Origin: Patulibacter defluvii
GTDB lineage: Bacteria > Actinomycetota > Thermoleophilia > Solirubrobacterales > Solirubrobacteraceae
Direction of reading: 5' to 3'
Assembly: GCF_034096925.1 (NCBI RefSeq)
Contig: NZ_JAWZSQ010000025.1
Span: forward strand, 1-64,000
DNA length: 64,000 nt
This document shows positions 53,078-61,368 of the stretch, piece after piece (the stretch's first letter is position 1; the number at the start of each line of letters is the position of its first letter). Under the pieces are notes generated by a model. That model was not told the origin of the DNA. It saw only the letters and a program-made list of their open reading frames with translations, and did not search any database. Position numbers and translations under genes: made by a program.

Positions 53078-53704
53078 ATGAGGAAGTCCAAGGGAACGGC
53101 GGCACTCATGGTTGCGGCGGGGGCGCTCGGCGTGTCGACGGCGCAGGCGTCGGCCGCATCGTTCTACGTCGCGTCCAGCTCCACGCTGAGCGCCACGGCG
53201 ACTGGTGGCCCGACGGTGTTCATCGACGGCAACATCGTCGTCAAGTGCAACAACAACACAGCGACGCTCAGCGGGGCGTCGACGGGCATCACTAGCCTGC
53301 CGGCCACGTTGAGCGGACCGTCGCCGTCGTTCGCCAACTGTACGACGACGGTCGGCGGCCTGCCCCGTTCGGTGACCGTGACGTCGTCCGGTACGTGGCT
53401 CTGGTCGCTCCTCGCTTCGGACTACGATGTGAGTATCAGCGTGGGGGCTGGCAGCGTCAAGTTCACCGTCGGAACCTGCACGATCACCGTCAACGCTTCC
53501 ACGCTTCCGGCGAAGCTGACTGGCGGCGGCGCGCCCGTATTGGGGAGCCCGGCGGACACGTTGCGGGTCAAGGGCGCGGTCAACGTTTCGCACGCCGGGG
53601 CCTGCCCCGCGACCACGACGGCGTTGCTCGTCGCCGACGGCAGCGTGGCCGCTGGTTCGACGACGGGCCCCCTCCATCTGAGCGGCACGATCACGGAGTA
53701 CTGA
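53078..53704 (+). CDS. Secreted four-cysteine protein, MKKSKG family, copy 5
   Basis: 208 residues from ATG 53078 with GGAAAGG upstream; an earlier in-frame start at 53060 would break the shared signal peptide. Reads MRKSKGTAALMVAAGALGVS at the start. From GTWLWSLL to the end it is almost the same as copy 4, while the first half is distinct (KCNNNTATLSGAS). This sharp change in similarity suggests recombination within the array. Four cysteines retained. Confidence 0.85.
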   Translation: MRKSKGTAALMVAAGALGVSTAQASAASFYVASSSTLSATATGGPTVFIDGNIVVKCNNNTATLSGASTGITSLPATLSGPSPSFANCTTTVGGLPRSVTVTSSGTWLWSLLASDYDVSISVGAGSVKFTVGTCTITVNASTLPAKLTGGGAPVLGSPADTLRVKGAVNVSHAGACPATTTALLVADGSVAAGSTTGPLHLSGTITEY

Positions 53705-53778
53705 GCGTTCGCTCAACGCTGACCGGAACGGCCGGCGAGCGTCGGGGCTAGCGGTCTCTCATGCGGCTTCCCCAGTGA

Positions 53779-53862
53779 AGGGCAGACCAGCGTAGGTCCA
53801 GAGGGCGATCTCGGCGCTCATGTTCGCGGCAGGAGCGCTCAGCGCCACCGCCGCCGGCTCGC
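53779..53862 (+). pseudogene. Decayed remnant of an MKKSKG-family gene
   Basis: The sequence AAGGGCAGACCAGC matches the ribosome-site leader of copy 5, but the ATG-AGG-AAG that follows there is reduced to GTAGG. Then come GTCCAGAGGGCGAT...GGCGCTCATGTTCGCGGCAGGAGCGCTCAGCGCC, aligning with the signal-peptide codons of the family (KSKG.AALMIAAGALSA). The start codon is lost, about 3 bases are missing, and no mature domain follows. Confidence 0.65.
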
Positions 53863-54017
53863 CCTCGTGCCTGGAACACTGTCGTTCATCGTTGGGGCCG
53901 CCCGAAGTCGCTCGTCGGACCGGTGGTCGCCGCGTCTCTGCCCGGCGGCGGCGCGCCTGCGGTTCGCCGTGTCCCTCGATGTCGTCGGCGACGATCTGTG
54001 CGCAAGCACGACCTCAT

Positions 54018-54046
54018 TTGCACGGCCCCTGACAGTCAGGTACGAT
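54018..54046 (+). promoter_or_regulatory. Promoter of the large exported-protein operon
   Basis: TTGCAC (54018-54023), a 17-base spacer and TACGAT (54041-54046). From the spacer on, TCAGGTACGATCGCGTGTCA parallels TCAGGTACGTTCTCGTCTCA at the 48198 promoter. Confidence 0.7.
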
Positions 54047-54080
54047 CGCGTGTCAAGAGAGAGGGAGGCGGGCTGGAGCC

Positions 54081-54158
54081 ATGCTCGGTCCGCTAGTTCA
54101 TATCGCAGCGCAGGACGCCGCGCGCAACGTCGCGGCGTTGCGCGGTGGTCTTGTCTGA
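54081..54158 (+). CDS. Possible leader peptide coupled to the propeller gene
   Basis: A 25-codon frame (start MLGPLVHIAAQDAARN) from ATG 54081 with CTGGAGCC and GGGAGG upstream. Its stop TGA overlaps the ATG at 54158 (TGATG), so ribosomes finishing it could restart on the large gene. It lies 35 bases after the promoter -10. Whether the peptide matters or only its translation is unknown. Confidence 0.45.
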   Translation: MLGPLVHIAAQDAARNVAALRGGLV

Positions 54159-56509
54159 TGGTTGTGATGCGGGACGTCGCCATTGATGCGCGCCTCGCAT
54201 TGCGTGTCACGCACGAGCTTGGAGCAGAGTTGACTAGTCGGAACGTTCTTCGCGGGACTGGCACGGCATTGCTGGGCCTCTTGGCGCTGAGCGCCATCCC
54301 TGCCGGTGCGAGCGCTGCCAGCGAGGCGCCCGCCCCGAATTCATCCGCGGGTTTGCCCGGCGGTCGCGCATACGAGAAGGTCTCGCCGGACGACAAGGGC
54401 GGCTTCGGCATCGAGCGTGTCGGCCAGCCAGGCGCTGATGGCCTGGTGGCCTACACCTCGTTCGGCGCCTTCGCGGGCCAGCCGTCGGGCGCGTACAACT
54501 CGCCGTACGTCGGGCGTCGGGGCCCGGCTGCCTGGGCGACCGAAGCGAAGGGCGTTCCGTCCCCTGCTCCGCCGCCCCCGCTGACACCGTCGGCGCCGGT
54601 CCGATGGAGCGCGGACCTGGCGACGCAGATCGTGAGTTCTCCGTTCTCGCTCGCCGGCGGCGCGCCCGACTACTCACTGAACGGCCCGTACTCGCCGTAC
54701 TTCTACCAGAACGCGAATCTCTACCGCCGGGGGCCCAATGGCCAGTTCGAGTTGGTCTCGGCGGCCGAGTCGGACATCCCGCCCGCGGAACGCACCGCCT
54801 TCCAAGCCGTCGCCACCGGCTCGTCGGCGGATCTGTCGACGGTGATCTTCCAGGCCAACGCGAGTCTAACGCCGGGCGCTCCGGCGGCTTCCCAGGCGCC
54901 AGCTGGCAACATCTATGCGCGGTCGGCCGCCGGCCTCGAGAACGTCGGGATCCTTCCGGGTGAGACGGTCGCGCCGAGCGGCGCGATCCAGGCGGACCGT
55001 CCGATCGGGAACACGCCGCAGGGCCTGGCCGAGAACGCGGTGTCGAGCTCGGGCGCGCGCGTCTACTTCCAGGCCTCGCCGTCGGCTGGCGAGCCGAATC
55101 AGCTCTACCTTCGTAGCGGCGTGGGCGCGTCGACGAAGCAGACCGTGTTGGTCTCGCGATCGCGGCGAGCCACGCCCGACGCACGTGTCGCACCGCAGTT
55201 CCAGGCCGCGACTGCCGACGGAGCCAGCGCGGTCTTCATCAGCCGGGAGCGGCTGACGGACGACGCGACGCCGCCGGCGCCCCTCGGCAACGAAGGCGGC
55301 GATCTGTACCGCTACGACGCGTCGTCCGACACGCTGACGGACTTGACGGTCGCGGATCCGAGCGGTGCGCGCGTCGAGCAGGTCGTCGGGGTCTCGGAGG
55401 ACCTCTCGGTGATCTACGTGATCGCGCGGGGCGTGCTCGTATCGGGCGGCACGGCCGGGGCGGTCAACCTCTACCGACTGTCTGGCTCCGGGACGACGTT
55501 CGTCGCCAAGCTGGACGAGTCGGATATGCAGATGGTCACGCCGGCCAATCGCCAGGTCATGGCCACCAGCGACGGCGAGACGCTGGTCTTCCAGTCGCGG
55601 GCCCGCCTGACTTCGGACGACAATCGCGATCCGGACACGTCCGCGCCGCACGCGCAGATGTACCTCTACGAAGCGAGTGGGGACTCGCTGGCCTGCATCT
55701 CGTGCAGGGCAGGCGCCCGGCCGAAGTACGACGCCCAGTTCCCGAAGGCCAACATCAGCTACTTCCCGTCGGGCGTCCAGGCGATGACGGCGGACGGCCG
55801 TCTGGTGTTCTTCGAGACGGCGAACAACCTCACGCCGGGCGCGGCCTCGCAGCACATCAAGGTCTTCGCTCTCGATCGCTCGACCAACTCGGTCTCGATG
55901 ATCTCTCGTGGCGCGAGCAGTGGCGACGACCATTTCGTCGGCACGTCGCCCGACGGCCGCGATGCGTACTTCACGACCGCGGATGCGCTGGTCGAGGACG
56001 ACAAGGACAACGTCGACGACCTGTATGACGCGCGAGTCGGCGGGGGCTACCCCACGTCGCGACCCACCGAGCCGTGTGCCGCCGATGCGTGTCAGGGCCC
56101 GCTGTCCGGTTCGCCGGTCCTGCCGTCGATCGGGTCGGTCGCCTTCGGCCCCGGCAACGTCACGCCCGAGGTCGTCCCACCGGTGCGGCACGGTGTCAGG
56201 GCACGCAAGTCGGCCAGCGTCCGGGGCACGAACGCTCGGGTCAGTGCCCGGGTGACGGGTGCGGGCTACATCTCTGCGTCCGGTAGCGGTCTCAGGACGA
56301 CGAAGCGTACGGTGGCGAAGGCCGGCACTTACGGCCTGCGGCTTCGTCTCAGCAGCAAGGGGTTGGCCACGCAGCGGAAGCGGGGGAGCGTGCGCGTCAA
56401 GGTCCGCATCCGTTTCGCGCCGATCGGCGCTGCCGCGCGGAGCGCCACGGTCTCCGTGACCTTCAAGAAGGCCAAGGCCCGCGTCGGCTCGAAGGGGGCG
56501 TCCAAGTGA
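54158..56509 (+). CDS. Large secreted beta-propeller protein
   Basis: 783 residues from ATG 54158, overlapping the leader ORF stop. A TTG at 54230 with GGAG five bases upstream is an alternative that leaves a compact signal peptide (RNVLRGTGTALLGLLALSAIPAGASA). The mature part starts near PGGRAYEKVSPDDKGGFGIE, a pattern I recall from Thermoleophilia exported propellers. Repeats with SSADLSTVIFQA, TADGASAVFISRERLT, TSDGETLVFQSRARLT, TADGRLVFFETANNLT and SPDGRDAYFTTADAL indicate PD40-like blades. The last 100 residues are a Lys/Arg-rich beta-domain. Translationally coupled to, or only 63 bases before, the next large gene. Confidence 0.85.
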   Translation: MVVMRDVAIDARLALRVTHELGAELTSRNVLRGTGTALLGLLALSAIPAGASAASEAPAPNSSAGLPGGRAYEKVSPDDKGGFGIERVGQPGADGLVAYTSFGAFAGQPSGAYNSPYVGRRGPAAWATEAKGVPSPAPPPPLTPSAPVRWSADLATQIVSSPFSLAGGAPDYSLNGPYSPYFYQNANLYRRGPNGQFELVSAAESDIPPAERTAFQAVATGSSADLSTVIFQANASLTPGAPAASQAPAGNIYARSAAGLENVGILPGETVAPSGAIQADRPIGNTPQGLAENAVSSSGARVYFQASPSAGEPNQLYLRSGVGASTKQTVLVSRSRRATPDARVAPQFQAATADGASAVFISRERLTDDATPPAPLGNEGGDLYRYDASSDTLTDLTVADPSGARVEQVVGVSEDLSVIYVIARGVLVSGGTAGAVNLYRLSGSGTTFVAKLDESDMQMVTPANRQVMATSDGETLVFQSRARLTSDDNRDPDTSAPHAQMYLYEASGDSLACISCRAGARPKYDAQFPKANISYFPSGVQAMTADGRLVFFETANNLTPGAASQHIKVFALDRSTNSVSMISRGASSGDDHFVGTSPDGRDAYFTTADALVEDDKDNVDDLYDARVGGGYPTSRPTEPCAADACQGPLSGSPVLPSIGSVAFGPGNVTPEVVPPVRHGVRARKSASVRGTNARVSARVTGAGYISASGSGLRTTKRTVAKAGTYGLRLRLSSKGLATQRKRGSVRVKVRIRFAPIGAAARSATVSVTFKKAKARVGSKGASK

Positions 56510-56571
56510 TCGCCCATGGGATGGACGCAAACGTCGACCCGACGAGGTTCGTTGTGCAGAGGAAGCAGCGT

Positions 56572-59517
56572 GTGAACGCGATCGGCCGGTGGGGGCGACG
56601 GTTGACGTCGGTCTGCGCCATCAGCCTCGGTCTGCTGGGTGCAACGGCCGCGAATGCTCTGGCTGATCCGGAGATCACGTCGTTCAGCACCTCATTGACC
56701 ACCAACGGCTCGCCGAACCTGGTGGCCGGTGCCCATGCGGACCTGAATCTGAAGTTCACGCTTGCGACCCATCCGGATCCGGATTCGGGCCTGAACAGTC
56801 CCAACGCGAGCCTGAAGGATGTCGACGTAGCGCTACCGCTCGGCTCGGTCGGCAACCCGACGACGGCGCCGAAGTGCACCCAAGCGCAGCTGGACACCAG
56901 CCGCTGCCCGATCGCCTCACAGGTGGGCCTGGCCCAACTGGACTTCGGTGGCGGTCCGCAGCCGACCCCGATCTACAACATGCAGGCTCGGTCGGACCGT
57001 CCGGCCCAGTTCGGCATGCGCCTGATCGATTCGGTTTCGATCCTCGTCGACGTGGCGGTGCGGCCCGACGGAGGTCTGACGGCCTACCTGCGGAACGTGA
57101 ACCAGGGGCTAGGCCTCTCGACGGTCGACATGACGGTTTGGGGCGTGCCCGCCGCTGCTTCCCACGACGCCGAGCGGTACGACCCGGCGTCGTTCTCCTT
57201 CGGGCATCCGAGCGGCGTTGCGCCCGGCGCCTTCCTCAGCAATCCGGTTCGTTGCGACGGGCAGCCGCTCAAGACGACGATCCGGTTGACGTCGTGGCAG
57301 AACCCGGCGGATCCGTCGTATGCCGACGCGACGACCCCCGGCGGCGCGATCACTGGCTGTGACAGCGTCCCGTTCAGCCCGACCTTCGATCTCGCGACGG
57401 ACACGCGGGTCGGAGGCGCGCCAGCCGGATACGCGATCGACCTCGGCGTCCCGCAGACGACCGATCCCGAGGTCCTGCAGGCGGGCCAGCTCAAGGACGC
57501 GACGGTGACGCTGCCGGAGGGCACTGCGCTGAATCCTTCGACCGCGGACGGCTTGACCGCGTGTTCGGACGCGCAGTTCGGCGTCGGCAACGACGCGCCG
57601 GTGGCGTGCCCGGGGTCGTCGCAGATCGGGGAGCTCACGATCGATACGCCGGTTCTCACGAGCCAGCTGTCGGGCAAGGCCTACGTCGCCGAGCAGAAGA
57701 GCTCCGATCCCGAGTCCGGCCAGATGTACCGGCTGTTCCTGACGGCGAGCGGCAACGGCGTGCTCATCAAGCTGTCCGGCTCGATCGTCGCCGACTCTCG
57801 GACAGGTCAGCTGACGGCCCGCTTCGACAACAACCCCCAGCTCCCGTTCTCACGACTGCGGCTCCAGTTCAAGGGGGGGTCGCGCGCCCCGCTGGTGACG
57901 CCGCCGACATGCGGGCGGAAGACGACGACGGTTCGCCTGACCTCCTGGTCCGGGCAGACTCGTGATCTCACGTCGGGCTTCGATGTCACGACATGCGCGG
58001 ATCCGAACCAGTTCACGCCAACCTTCGAGGCGGGAACGACGAATCCGCTGGCCGGCGCCTTCTCGACCTTCTCGATGACTGTGCGTCGCGACGATGCCGA
58101 CCAGCCGCTCGCCGCGATCTCGGCGAGTTTGCCATCCGGCCTGCTGGGCGCGCTGGGGAGCGTTCCGCTCTGCGATGAGGGACGGGCTGCCGCCGGTACG
58201 TGTGCCGACGACACGTTGGTCGGTCACACGACGGTCTCCGCTGGGGCGGGTGCTACTCCGTACTCGCTGGGGGGCAAGGTGTACCTCGCAGGACCCTACA
58301 AGGGGGCTCCGTTCAGCCTGTCGATCGTTGTGCCGGCCAAGGCCGGCCCGTTCGATCTCGGGACCGTCGTCGTCCGGTCGCCGCTGCAAGTCGACGCGAA
58401 CAACGCGAAGGTTGCGGCTCCGGCTGATCCGTTGCCGACGATTCTGGGCGGTGTGCCCCTTCGCATCAGGATGGTGAACATTCGGCTCGATCGCCCGAAC
58501 TTCATCTTCAATGCCACCAGCTGCGCGCCGTCGACGATTGGTGCGGCGCTTACTGGCACGGGCGGTGCGGTGGCCAACGTGTCGAGCCGCTATCAGCCGT
58601 CCGGCTGTGCCGGGCTGAAGCTCGATCCGTCGTTGTCGCTCAAGTTCACGGGCGGCAAGAGCGAAATGGGGAAGTTCAAGCATCCGGGGGTCGAGGCAGA
58701 TCTGTCTCAGGCCTTCGGTCAGTCCGGGCTGAAGCGGGTGCAGGTCAAGCTCCCGCTCGCCGTCGCGCTCGACCCGGACAATGCGGAGAGTCTCTGCGAA
58801 CCCGCGGCGGCGGCCAAGAGGACTTGTCCGGAAGCATCGATCGTCGGTCACGCGGAGGCGGTGACGCCTGCATTGCACGAGCCGCTGAAGGGTCCGATCT
58901 ACTTCGTTCGAGGTGAGCGTCAGGAGAATGGGAAGACGGTCAAGACGTTGCCGAAGCTCTACCTGAAGCTCGATGGGGAGGGCGTCCCGCTGGACCTGAT
59001 GGCCGACTCCCAGCTCGCCGGCAAGAACCTGGTGACGACGTTCAACGCCATTCCGGACGCTCCGATCCGACGGTTCGTGATGACCGTGAATTCCGGAAAG
59101 CACGGGATTCTGAAGACGCCGAGCGGGGTTTGCGACAAGCCGAAGGCGACGACGATCACCTTCGAGGGCCAGAGTGGCGCACGAACGGTCAAGACCGTGA
59201 CGTTCACCGCTCCTGACTGCGGTCTGCGGATCGTCTCCGCGGCCGCGACCCAGCGCCGAATCACCGCAAGGGTGGTTGGCATCGGTGCTGGCCGTCTCGA
59301 GTTGGGCGGCCCGCGCCTCCGCAAGGCCATCCGCAAGATCAACAAGGCGGATACCGCCAGCATCGCCGCGTCGATGAGTCGCGCCACACGGCGGTCGCTG
59401 GCGCAGGGCAAGAAGGTCAAGGTTGCGCTGACTGTCAAGTTCCGGCCGACCAAGGGCAAGGCGGTCACCCTCAAGAAGACGATCACCGTCAAGGGCAAGA
59501 AGGTCAAGAAGCGCTAG
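56572..59517 (+). CDS. Large secreted beta-rich repeat protein
   Basis: 981 residues from GTG 56572, preferred because AGAGGAAG lies 6 bases upstream and a standard signal peptide follows (RRLTSVCAISLGLLGATAANALA). A GTG at 56506 overlapping the previous stop and an ATG at 56521 are alternatives. The mature part has two or three diverged modules built on LPxGxxxNPxxAxxxxxCxxxQ...CPxxSxIG...LxGKxYxAxx motifs, each with paired cysteines (CTQAQLDTSRCP, CSDAQFGVGNDAPVACP, CDEGRAAAGTCADD, CEPAAAAKRTCPEAS). A Lys-rich C-terminal domain ends KGKKVKKR. Such roughly 1000-residue proteins recur in Thermoleophilia; function unknown, probably wall- or surface-bound through the basic end. Confidence 0.85.
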   Translation: MNAIGRWGRRLTSVCAISLGLLGATAANALADPEITSFSTSLTTNGSPNLVAGAHADLNLKFTLATHPDPDSGLNSPNASLKDVDVALPLGSVGNPTTAPKCTQAQLDTSRCPIASQVGLAQLDFGGGPQPTPIYNMQARSDRPAQFGMRLIDSVSILVDVAVRPDGGLTAYLRNVNQGLGLSTVDMTVWGVPAAASHDAERYDPASFSFGHPSGVAPGAFLSNPVRCDGQPLKTTIRLTSWQNPADPSYADATTPGGAITGCDSVPFSPTFDLATDTRVGGAPAGYAIDLGVPQTTDPEVLQAGQLKDATVTLPEGTALNPSTADGLTACSDAQFGVGNDAPVACPGSSQIGELTIDTPVLTSQLSGKAYVAEQKSSDPESGQMYRLFLTASGNGVLIKLSGSIVADSRTGQLTARFDNNPQLPFSRLRLQFKGGSRAPLVTPPTCGRKTTTVRLTSWSGQTRDLTSGFDVTTCADPNQFTPTFEAGTTNPLAGAFSTFSMTVRRDDADQPLAAISASLPSGLLGALGSVPLCDEGRAAAGTCADDTLVGHTTVSAGAGATPYSLGGKVYLAGPYKGAPFSLSIVVPAKAGPFDLGTVVVRSPLQVDANNAKVAAPADPLPTILGGVPLRIRMVNIRLDRPNFIFNATSCAPSTIGAALTGTGGAVANVSSRYQPSGCAGLKLDPSLSLKFTGGKSEMGKFKHPGVEADLSQAFGQSGLKRVQVKLPLAVALDPDNAESLCEPAAAAKRTCPEASIVGHAEAVTPALHEPLKGPIYFVRGERQENGKTVKTLPKLYLKLDGEGVPLDLMADSQLAGKNLVTTFNAIPDAPIRRFVMTVNSGKHGILKTPSGVCDKPKATTITFEGQSGARTVKTVTFTAPDCGLRIVSAAATQRRITARVVGIGAGRLELGGPRLRKAIRKINKADTASIAASMSRATRRSLAQGKKVKVALTVKFRPTKGKAVTLKKTITVKGKKVKKR

Positions 59518-59565
59518 CTCGCCGAACGTCGCGCCGCCGGGAGACCCAGCGGTTCGACCGCGCGC

Positions 59566-59601
59566 CGCGGAGGGACGATGCGCCGGCATCGTCCCTCCGC
59601 G
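59566..59601 (+). terminator. Terminator after the large exported-protein genes
   Basis: CGCGGAGGGACGATG and CATCGTCCCTCCGCG form a perfect 15-bp stem with a CGCCGG loop, 48 bases after the stop. No T-run. Confidence 0.7.
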
Positions 59602-59680
59602 TTCGCCATCGCGATGGCCGGCTGGCGGGGTACGGCCCGCCGACGGGAACGACGCGCGGCCTGTTGTCCCGTTGTCCCGC

Positions 59681-59717
59681 CGATTTGGGGTGGTTCGTGT
59701 CGAATCACCCCAAATCG
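59681..59717. repeat. Long near-perfect hairpin
   Basis: CGATTTGGGGTGGTTCG and CGAATCACCCCAAATCG pair over 17 positions (one G-T) around a TGT centre. It contains runs of G4/C4 and is AT-richer than its surroundings. It lies between a terminator and the promoter at 59750, so it may be an operator or a mobile-type palindrome. Confidence 0.65.
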
Positions 59718-59749
59718 AGCCTCCGCCTACGACATTCGACCAAAGATGC

Positions 59750-59778
59750 TTGCCGCGCTTGGGCCGGTCGGCTAGCGT
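59750..59778 (+). promoter_or_regulatory. Promoter of the HTH-less TetR-like gene, copy 1
   Basis: TTGCCG (59750-59755), a 17-base spacer and TAGCGT (59773-59778), 53 bases before the start at 59831. Confidence 0.55.
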
Positions 59779-59830
59779 GGCCGAAGACGGCGGCGTTCCC
59801 AGCCGTCGAGTCCGGGAGAGGGAGTTGCGC

Positions 59831-60292
59831 ATGACGAACGGCCAGGACCGTATGTCGGCTGAAGACGGGCTGCTGGAGGTGTGGGAGCGAGCGTTCCTCG
59901 CTGGCACTTCTTGGCGTCCGTCGCTGCATGCGGGGATGAGCGCGATGGCGCGGTTGCTGCACGAGGATCCGCAGGCGGCGGAGCGTTGCCCGCTGATCGG
60001 CCTGGCGCCGATGGGCGAGCGGGCCACGGATCTGGCGATCGAGCGGGAGCAGTCACGCGATCGCGTCCTCGAGGTCCTGCACCAGCAGTGGGCGAAGTGC
60101 CACGAGGCACCCGCACCCAGCCTGTACTTCGAGGTCTTCATCGGCGAGATGGCCTCGCTGGTCCACCAGCGGCTGACCGCCGACGGCGACTACGACGACC
60201 TGGCCCAGGCCGCGGTCTCCATGTGGGGGCCCGACCGGGTGCGGAACGCCAACCCGCGTACCGCGGCGACGGCGCGACCCGCCGTCAACTAG
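59831..60292 (+). CDS. TetR ligand-binding-domain-like protein without HTH, copy 1
   Basis: 153 residues from ATG 59831 with GGGAG 7-10 bases upstream. All-helical, no signal peptide, no DNA-binding domain. The core SLHAGMSAMARLLHEDPQAAERCPLIGLAPMG mirrors TATACISALTRFLAEDP-type helices in the ligand-binding domain of the TetR protein encoded next door (60398-61117), and YFEVFIGEMASLVHQRL mirrors its TIVGGISEVLYTRV helix. Paralogue of 61369-61779. Convergent with the TetR gene. It may form mixed dimers with, or titrate, that regulator; this is inference. Confidence 0.75.
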   Translation: MTNGQDRMSAEDGLLEVWERAFLAGTSWRPSLHAGMSAMARLLHEDPQAAERCPLIGLAPMGERATDLAIEREQSRDRVLEVLHQQWAKCHEAPAPSLYFEVFIGEMASLVHQRLTADGDYDDLAQAAVSMWGPDRVRNANPRTAATARPAVN

Positions 60293-60327
60293 CTCCGGCG
60301 CCGCCGCCGGATTCTTCGACGCTTCTT

Positions 60328-60360
60328 ACCGGAGCCGGTCGTTTAGCGGCCGGCTTCGGT
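60328..60360. terminator. Bidirectional hairpin terminator
   Basis: ACCGGAGCCGGTCG and CGGCCGGCTTCGGT pair over 14 positions (two G-T) around TTTAG, between convergent genes. A second hairpin, GGGGGCC/GGCCCCC, follows at 60367-60390. Confidence 0.65.
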
Positions 60361-60397
60361 CGTTCTGGGGGCCCTGAGGCCTCGGCCCCCGCTCGAC

Positions 60398-61117
60398 TCA
60401 GGCCGTCGTCGACGACGTCTCGCCGAGCTTCTCGGCGTCGAGCTGCTCGCGCACCGTCTTGCGCGTCGCCTCCGCCGCCTCGAAGCCCAGGTACGGCAGC
60501 GTGATCGCGTGGACGAGATCCGGCACCAGCTGCTCGAGCTCGTCCGTCTCGCCCCGCACGACGCGCGTGTAGAGCACCTCGGAGATCCCGCCGACGATCG
60601 TCTGGGCCGTCAGCGGATTGACGTGCTCCGCCCCCGGCAGGTCGGTCGTGCCCCGCACCACCAGATCCGCCAGGAAGTCCATGGTCTCGTTGCGCTTGGC
60701 GATCGCCTCCTGGCCCGCGGCCAGGATCTCGACCAGGGCCATCTCCGCCCGCGCCGGATCCTCGGCCAGGAACCGCGTCAGGGCGCTGATGCACGCCGTC
60801 GCCCGCGCGATCGGGTCCTCGGCCGCGTCGTAGCCCTCCTGGACCGCCTCCCGCAGCTCGTGCGCGACCTGGTCGACGCAGGCCAGGAAGACGGCCTGCT
60901 TGTTCGGGAAATAGTCGTAGAAGGTCCGTCGCGACACGCCCGCCGTGCTGATGATGTCCTCCACGGACATCTGGCCGTAGCCGGCCACGCTGGTGACGTC
61001 GATCACCGCGCGGAAGATCCGCTCCTTCTGGTTGCGGACGACGACCTCGCGGGGAATGCCGTGACGGCCGGCCGGCAGCTGGTCAGGGCGGCGGCCGTGA
61101 TTGGCGCTGGTGCTCAC
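60398..61117 (-). CDS. TetR-family regulator, copy 1 of the duplicated unit
   Basis: 239 residues from GTG 61117; TAGCCT on the minus strand (61126-61131) is 8 bases before it, indicating a leaderless transcript. An unusual N-terminal arm (GRRPDQLPAGRHGIPREVVVR) precedes the HTH: SVEDIISTAGVSRRTFYDYFPNKQAVF. The ligand-binding domain has FLAEDPARAEMALVEILAAGQ and TAQTIVGGISEVLYTRVV. The regulator at 62280-62993 shares the arm and HTH almost residue for residue, so the two may bind the same sites. Likely regulates the intergenic promoters beside it. Confidence 0.9.
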   Translation of the reverse strand: MSTSANHGRRPDQLPAGRHGIPREVVVRNQKERIFRAVIDVTSVAGYGQMSVEDIISTAGVSRRTFYDYFPNKQAVFLACVDQVAHELREAVQEGYDAAEDPIARATACISALTRFLAEDPARAEMALVEILAAGQEAIAKRNETMDFLADLVVRGTTDLPGAEHVNPLTAQTIVGGISEVLYTRVVRGETDELEQLVPDLVHAITLPYLGFEAAEATRKTVREQLDAEKLGETSSTTA

Positions 61118-61296
61118 GAGCGCGAAGGCTAGCGGTTGGACCGGATTCCAGCGACGTCTACGTCCCGGATCGGTCAGACGATCGGCCACGGTGTCCGATG
61201 CCTCTTCGTCGAGTCGGCCGTCGAGTTCGACCGCTGGGCGTCGGTTCGGCCTGACCGATGGGCCTCGGACGAACGGCCAGCGATCGACGATTGGAC

Positions 61297-61325
61297 TTGT
61301 GACACAGCTCTGTGTGGGATACGGT
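61297..61325 (+). promoter_or_regulatory. Promoter with embedded palindromic operator
   Basis: TTGTGA (61297-61302), a 17-base spacer and TACGGT (61320-61325). The spacer contains ACACAG-CT-CTGTGT (61302-61315), a perfect 6-bp inverted repeat in the classical position for a repressor. It drives the gene at 61369. Confidence 0.65.
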
Positions 61326-61368
61326 GCCCGGGCTGGGATCGCTGGTAGGGGGGAGGGAGGAGTCTGAG

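Noticed and set aside
48291..53704. Sortase-anchored surface proteins
   Set aside because: No LPXTG-like motif, C-terminal membrane segment or sortase gene; the proteins end in short hydrophilic TEN/TEY tails.
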